Source: Hafnia alvei (GTDB lineage Bacteria > Pseudomonadota > Gammaproteobacteria > Enterobacterales > Enterobacteriaceae). Taken from it: a stretch of DNA of 64,000 nt. Of the stretch, positions 59,421 through 64,000 are shown piece by piece. The notes under the pieces are model-generated. The model ran no database searches. It was not told where the DNA came from and saw nothing but the letters and a program-made list of their open reading frames with translations. The stretch's first letter is position 1. Every line of letters starts with the position of its first letter. The position numbers and the translations under genes are program-made. The stretch covers positions 3,720,001-3,784,000 of the forward strand of contig NZ_OZ061315.1 in NCBI RefSeq assembly GCF_964063325.1. Reading direction: 5' to 3'.

Positions 59421-60749
59421 ATGAAGGAGCGTAGCACCGAACTGGTTCAGGGTTTTCGTCACTCAGTACCCTACATCAATACTCACCGTGGCAAGACATT
59501 CGTTGTGATGCTTGGCGGAGAGGCCATTGAGCATGAAAACTTTGCCAATATCGTCAATGATATTGGGTTACTGCACAGCCTTGGCATCCGACTGGTTGTC
59601 GTCTACGGTGCACGCCCACAGATTGATAGCAATCTGAATGAACACCACTATGAGCCTGTCTACCATAAGCATACGCGCGTCACAGATTCCAGAACCCTTG
59701 AATTGGTGAAACAGGCTGCGGGTCAGTTGCAACTAGATATTACAGCGCGCCTATCCATGAGCTTAAATAACACGCCGCTGCAGGGTGCCCATATCAACGT
59801 GGTGAGCGGGAACTTTATTATCGCGCAACCACTCGGCGTCGACGACGGAGTGGATTATTGCCACAGCGGGCGCATTCGCCGTATCGATGAAGAGGCCATT
59901 CACCGTCAGCTCGACAGCGGCGCCATTGTGTTGATGGGCCCAGTTGCCGTTTCCGTTACCGGTGAAAGTTTTAACCTGACCTCCGAAGAGGTCGCCACTC
60001 AGTTAGCGATTAAGCTGAAAGCCGAAAAGCTGATTGGTTTTTGCTCTTCGCAAGGTGTCACAAACGACGATGGCTCGATCGTTTCTGAGCTGCTACCCAA
60101 CGAAGCGCAGACGCGCATTGAAACACTGGAAGCCTCTGGCGATTACAACTCTGGCACCGTGCGCTTTTTACGTGGAGCCGTAAAAGCCTGCCGGAGTGGC
60201 GTGGGGCGCAGCCATCTGATTAGCTATCAGGACGATGGCGCTTTGGTGCAAGAGCTGTTCTCCCGCGACGGCATCGGCACGCAGATCGTGATGGAAAGTG
60301 CCGAACAAATACGTCGCGCCAACATCAATGATATCGGCGGTATTTTGGAGCTCATTCGCCCGCTAGAGCAGCAAGGTATTTTGGTTCGCCGTTCGCGTGA
60401 ACAGCTCGAACGGGAAATCGATCAATTCACTATTATTGAGCGAGATAACCTAACCATTGCCTGTGCGGCGCTCTATCCATTCCCTGAGGAACGCATTGGC
60501 GAAATGGCCTGCGTGGCGGTACATCCAGACTATCGCAGCTCTTCTCGCGGCGAAGCCCTGCTCAAACGCGTGGCAGCACAAGCCAGACAAATGGGGCTGG
60601 AAAAACTGTTTGTGCTCACCACGCGCAGCATCCATTGGTTCCAAGAGCGTGGTTTTACCCCCGCAGAAGTTGACGTGCTCCCGATGCAAAAACAGGAGCT
60701 GTACAACTACCAGCGCCGTTCCAAGATTTTGCTCGCCGACTTATCTTGA
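59421..60749 (+). CDS. argA: N-acetylglutamate synthase
   Basis: ArgA acetylates glutamate, the first and arginine-inhibited step of arginine synthesis. The N-terminal amino-acid-kinase-like domain (about 1-290: FVVMLGGEAIEHENF, VVYGARPQID, NVVSGNFIIAQPLG) is followed by a GNAT acetyltransferase domain (MACVAVHPDYRSSSRGEALLKR). ATG 59421 gives 442 residues (E. coli 443); the upstream in-frame start at 59358 would cover the ArgR boxes. It is controlled by ArgR and convergent with recD. Confidence 0.97.
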   Translation: MKERSTELVQGFRHSVPYINTHRGKTFVVMLGGEAIEHENFANIVNDIGLLHSLGIRLVVVYGARPQIDSNLNEHHYEPVYHKHTRVTDSRTLELVKQAAGQLQLDITARLSMSLNNTPLQGAHINVVSGNFIIAQPLGVDDGVDYCHSGRIRRIDEEAIHRQLDSGAIVLMGPVAVSVTGESFNLTSEEVATQLAIKLKAEKLIGFCSSQGVTNDDGSIVSELLPNEAQTRIETLEASGDYNSGTVRFLRGAVKACRSGVGRSHLISYQDDGALVQELFSRDGIGTQIVMESAEQIRRANINDIGGILELIRPLEQQGILVRRSREQLEREIDQFTIIERDNLTIACAALYPFPEERIGEMACVAVHPDYRSSSRGEALLKRVAAQARQMGLEKLFVLTTRSIHWFQERGFTPAEVDVLPMQKQELYNYQRRSKILLADLS

Positions 60750-60760
60750 GGCTACTTCGC

Positions 60761-60783
60761 GCTGTCTGCAGGATGCAGACAGC
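60761..60783. other. Perfect GGA-loop hairpin between argA and recD
   Basis: GCTGTCTGCA (60761-60770) and TGCAGACAGC (60774-60783) form a 10-bp stem with loop GGA on the plus strand. It fills the 37-bp gap between the convergent genes. No T-run follows. Confidence 0.6.
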
Positions 60784-60786
60784 CAG

Positions 60787-62646
60787 CTAGACGGGCAACA
60801 TCATCCGTTCCATCAACCCGCTTCGACGCAGGGTTGGCGTGCGGATCGCCGTCTTTAAGATTTGCTCGCGGCTAAACAGCGTTAACTGATTTTTTGCACG
60901 AGTGATAGCCGTATACAACAGCTCACGCGTCACGATAGGTGAAAAATCGGCAGGCAGTACCAGCAGAGTATGTTCAAATTCAGAGCCCTGCGATTTGTGC
61001 ACCGTCATCGCGTAGGCCGTTTCGGTTTGTGGTAAACGGCTAGGCTGGACAGATTTAATCGAACCATCGGGCAGTTGGAAATACACGCGAATGTTATTCT
61101 CAGCATCAGCCAACGCAATACCGATATCGCCGTTAAACAATCCCAACGAGCTATCATTGCGCGTGACCATCACCGGCCGACCGCTGTACCAACGCTGATG
61201 AGCCTGCGTAGGCTTGTGAATAAGCCTTGCTTTGGCTAAGGCCAGCTCAATACGATCGTTCAGTCCAGACTGCCCAAATGGCCCTTCACGCAGCGCACAC
61301 AGCAAACGAAAACGTGAAAAGCTCTCAAGAACTTCAGCCGCATCAGCCTGTTGCCGTACCCGCTGCAGCGTTGAACGATAGCCCTCAACGCAGGTTTGGA
61401 TAAGCGTGGAATAGTCTTCATCCTGCGTCATCGGTGACCATGAGATATCCGAAAACTGCCCATCAAAACAGCGACGAGCCGCGGAAATATCTCCGCTATT
61501 AACCGCAGTAGCTAACTGCCCGATGCCTGAATTAGCATCAAAGCGATAGCTCTTCCTGAGTAAACAGATGCTGTCACGTACGGCAATATCTGGCTGTTCT
61601 GCACCCGCAGGAATCGCTGTCTGACACAGCCCAGAAAGTTGTTTAGCTCGCTCAGGACGATAGCCAAACTCACTAAAGCGGCAAAGGTCGCCTAAGACAG
61701 CCCCCGCCTCCACCGACGCTAACTGATCGCGATCGCCTAATAGAATCAACCGGGCTCTCTGAGGCAACGCGGCGATAAGTTTAGACATCATCGGCAGATC
61801 CACCATCGAGGCCTCATCCACCACCAGCACATCGACATGCAACGGGTTTTCACGGTGGTAACGCAAACGGATACTGTTCGGCTGTGCCCCGAGCAGGCGG
61901 TGCAACGTATAAGCTTCCTGAGGAATGACTTCGCGCTCTGCGGGGGTTAATCCTAATACTTCAATGGCTTTACCTAACGACTCCGTCAATCGCGCTGCCG
62001 CTTTGCCCGTCGGTGCGGCTAATTGAATACGCAGTTTACTCTGGGGATGCAAACGTACCAGCGCCGTCAACAGGCGCGCGACCGTGGTTGTTTTCCCCGT
62101 GCCGGGGCCACCAGAAATAACGGACACTCTACGCGTTGCAGCAACGGCGGCAGCGACCTGCTGCCAGTTAACCTCGGCCTCCTCAGACCTTGCGGGGAAA
62201 AGCTGGGACAAAATCGCCTGCAAAGCAGACCTTGATTCATCTTGTACAGCCTCATTGCCCGCAAAGAAAGTGGCGACAACACCTTCATCCTGCCAAAGAC
62301 GTTGCAGGTATAAGCGTTGGTTTTGCAACACCAGCGGTGCGGAATAGCTCCCATCGCTGACTTCTGCCTCCGCCAGCAAACATGCCTGCCATGCCGCTTC
62401 ATCCATGTCACCAAACAGCTGGCTAAGCTCGAGGGCAAAGTCAGGGAATTGCTTGGTCAGCGTGGCAAGGCTGAGTTGGCTTAGCGGCAAACAAACATGA
62501 CCCGAAGCCGTTTCCAAACTCACCAGCGCCGCCGCCAAAGCCAGATGCGGCTGCCCTTGGTTTGCCATTAAACGTGCAAACTGAACATCCAGAGAACGCA
62601 GGTATTTTTGTGCTCCCATGCTTAATAGCAGATCAAAAATCAGCAT
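60787..62646 (-). CDS. recD: RecBCD enzyme subunit RecD
   Basis: RecD is the 5'-3' helicase of the RecBCD nuclease. The 619 residues (E. coli 608) have Walker A GGPGTGKTT at 179-187, Walker B VLVVDEASMVD, LLGDRDQL and the C-terminal motif YAMTVHKSQGSEFEHTLLVLP, followed by TRELLYTAITRAK. The ATG at 62646 overlaps the recB stop by 7 bp, so the two are coupled. Convergent with argA. Confidence 0.97.
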   Translation of the reverse strand: MLIFDLLLSMGAQKYLRSLDVQFARLMANQGQPHLALAAALVSLETASGHVCLPLSQLSLATLTKQFPDFALELSQLFGDMDEAAWQACLLAEAEVSDGSYSAPLVLQNQRLYLQRLWQDEGVVATFFAGNEAVQDESRSALQAILSQLFPARSEEAEVNWQQVAAAVAATRRVSVISGGPGTGKTTTVARLLTALVRLHPQSKLRIQLAAPTGKAAARLTESLGKAIEVLGLTPAEREVIPQEAYTLHRLLGAQPNSIRLRYHRENPLHVDVLVVDEASMVDLPMMSKLIAALPQRARLILLGDRDQLASVEAGAVLGDLCRFSEFGYRPERAKQLSGLCQTAIPAGAEQPDIAVRDSICLLRKSYRFDANSGIGQLATAVNSGDISAARRCFDGQFSDISWSPMTQDEDYSTLIQTCVEGYRSTLQRVRQQADAAEVLESFSRFRLLCALREGPFGQSGLNDRIELALAKARLIHKPTQAHQRWYSGRPVMVTRNDSSLGLFNGDIGIALADAENNIRVYFQLPDGSIKSVQPSRLPQTETAYAMTVHKSQGSEFEHTLLVLPADFSPIVTRELLYTAITRAKNQLTLFSREQILKTAIRTPTLRRSGLMERMMLPV

Positions 62647-64000
62647 GCTGCGCCCTCCGAGGCCGAACTAAAGAGCTTGTCCATTCCTTCAATAAGCGAA
62701 CCATCTGGGCGACAATGGAAAACACCCTGCCCCGGTTTATCTGGTGACATCCCGCGTAGGAAGCAGTAAAAAACGCCGCCGAAATGCTGCTCGTATTGGT
62801 AATTTGGCAGCCGGTGACGCAAATACCGATGCAGCGCCAGTGAGTAAAGCTGGTACTGAAAATCATAACGATGTTCTGCCATCGCCCCCGCCATGGCCTC
62901 TGGCGTATAGGCATTTTCATCGGCACCTAGCCAGTTGGACTTATAATCCAACACGTAATAACGCCCTTGCCAGCAAAAGACTAAGTCAATAAAGCCTTTC
63001 AACATACCGCGAACCTGACGGAAATCTAACGGATCGCACTGGGCGGAAAGTGAATCATAACGTTTAATCAGAACATCCAGCTCAGCACTTTTTAGCAACT
63101 GTTCAATCGGCAGATAAAACTGTAGTTCGGCCTGAATTTGGCTTGGTGGAAGCTGTGCTAAACAGGGCCCGTTTTCAGCTAACGGGGCGCGTAAAATAGC
63201 CTCTAGCCAACGATCGAGTACAGGAACCCACTGATCATCTAATCCTTGCAGAGTCACCTGCTCGCTCAGCCATTCAAGATCGCGTGGCTGAGTGAAATCC
63301 AATGGTTCTAATAAACTATGTAAAAAAGTCCCCGGCGCTGCACCTTTAGGGAAGGTGTGCGGCGTGAGCTCTGGCGTCGTTTCAACATCAGATTCACCCA
63401 CCGCATCAATATCAAGTTTAGGAAGCAGGTCGAAAAAAGGCGTGCTGCTGTGCTGCTGTAACCCCGAATAACTGGTGACACGCCAGTCATCTTGCATCCT
63501 GCGGGTAAACTGCTTGGCGTGAAGCTCCTGTACTTCTGGTGCATTAGGCACCCACGGTGACGCATCCTCACTGGAGACAGACGTCACCACAATATCGTCA
63601 TTTTGTAGGCGCTGGAGGCACTCCTGCAACATCACGGCATCTCCTGGCTCCCCTTTTTGCAGCAGATATCCGATAGCGCTGTTATGCACATCGGTTTCAC
63701 CCTGTTTTTTTCGACCACCTAAAAACAGAGGAGCCAACCCGAGGCTACAGTGATAAACAGAACGAGTGAGCGCAACGTAGAGCAGGCGCAAATCTTCTGC
63801 CAAGCGCTCTTCTTCCGCCAGCTTAACCGCATCATCGTTATAGTTCAGATCGAGCACCGCTTTGAAATTATCTCTGTCGTGATACAACGGCTGTTTTTGC
63901 AACCGGTAACTGCCGATAAATGGCAGCCAAACTATCGGAAACTCGAGCCCCTTCGATTTATGGATGGTCACCACCTGCACTAAATGGCGATCGCTTTCCA
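62640..64000 (-). CDS. recB: RecBCD enzyme subunit RecB, 3' part
   Basis: The reading frame stays open to the window edge; about 453 C-terminal residues are present. RecB is the 3'-5' helicase and nuclease of RecBCD. Helicase motif V/VI region HLVQVVTIHKSKGLEFPIVWLPF and LRLLYVALTRSVY are at the upstream end. The C-terminal nuclease domain carries DLVFCWQGRYYVLDYKSNWLG, with the catalytic Asp and Lys. The GTG at 63980 is internal. It overlaps recD by 7 bp. Confidence 0.96.
   Translation of the reverse strand, partial: ESDRHLVQVVTIHKSKGLEFPIVWLPFIGSYRLQKQPLYHDRDNFKAVLDLNYNDDAVKLAEEERLAEDLRLLYVALTRSVYHCSLGLAPLFLGGRKKQGETDVHNSAIGYLLQKGEPGDAVMLQECLQRLQNDDIVVTSVSSEDASPWVPNAPEVQELHAKQFTRRMQDDWRVTSYSGLQQHSSTPFFDLLPKLDIDAVGESDVETTPELTPHTFPKGAAPGTFLHSLLEPLDFTQPRDLEWLSEQVTLQGLDDQWVPVLDRWLEAILRAPLAENGPCLAQLPPSQIQAELQFYLPIEQLLKSAELDVLIKRYDSLSAQCDPLDFRQVRGMLKGFIDLVFCWQGRYYVLDYKSNWLGADENAYTPEAMAGAMAEHRYDFQYQLYSLALHRYLRHRLPNYQYEQHFGGVFYCFLRGMSPDKPGQGVFHCRPDGSLIEGMDKLFSSASEGAAC

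Overview
This window reads as chromosome from a member of the Enterobacterales, most likely Hafnia or a close relative (Hafniaceae). Nearly every protein is close to its E. coli counterpart, the inducible lysine decarboxylase system cadCBA-dtpC is present, and ERIC repeats are present. The genus is an inference; no 16S rRNA or typing gene lies here. There is no prophage, insertion sequence, CRISPR array or defence island.

Layout. (1) 1-4.7 kb: 3' end of mltF, tadA, a pspE-type rhodanese, the iron-dependent alcohol dehydrogenase yiaY, pgpC and yfhL. (2) 4.7-9.3 kb: nlpE, arfB and yaeQ on the minus strand, yaeP-rof on the plus strand with a leader that can fold two ways, a small periplasmic cytochrome c, an ERIC cluster, then tilS. 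(3) 9.3-16.5 kb: dtpC, cadA, cadB and cadC on the minus strand, at the place where E. coli carries ldcC. (4) 16.6-37.2 kb: a long minus-strand housekeeping block, in transcription order rpsB-tsf, pyrH, frr, dxr, ispU-cdsA-rseP-bamA-skp-lpxD-fabZ-lpxA-lpxB-rnhB-dnaE-accA, then yaeR. It links translation, isoprenoid and phospholipid synthesis, outer-membrane assembly, lipid A synthesis and replication. (5) 37.5-42.6 kb: map, glnD, dapD and yaeH on the plus strand. (6) 43.3-56.8 kb: yqcA-truC-yqcC, the regulatory RNA csrB with a UvrY box upstream, syd/queF, ppnN, xni, rlmM-ygdD, gcvA with the divergent sRNA gcvB, ygdI, csdA-csdE, tcdA and mltA. (7) 56.9-64 kb: three tandem initiator tRNA genes, amiC, argA behind two ArgR boxes, recD and the 3' part of recB.

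Relative to E. coli the window joins three chromosomal neighbourhoods (mltF-yfhL, the nlpE-yaeH block, and the yqcA-recB block).

The most unusual content is a roughly 460-bp palindromic, hairpin-rich element present twice (42758-43214 and 57413-57874). Each copy has about 19-bp terminal inverted repeats, two inverted structured units and an almost invariant core of about 75 bp that looks like a bidirectional terminator. Comparison of the two copies shows paired base changes in several stems. One terminal hairpin has a completely different stem in the two copies but the same loop. Several loops present GGA, and one hairpin matches the CsrA-binding consensus exactly; a genuine csrB gene lies between the two copies. 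Other points of note are an ERIC copy with a three-hairpin insert, an apparent move of an extracellular cysteine pair in BamA, a shortened GcvB R1 region, and a cad operon in the ldcC position. All coordinates and structures were read by eye; no alignment, folding or database search was run.
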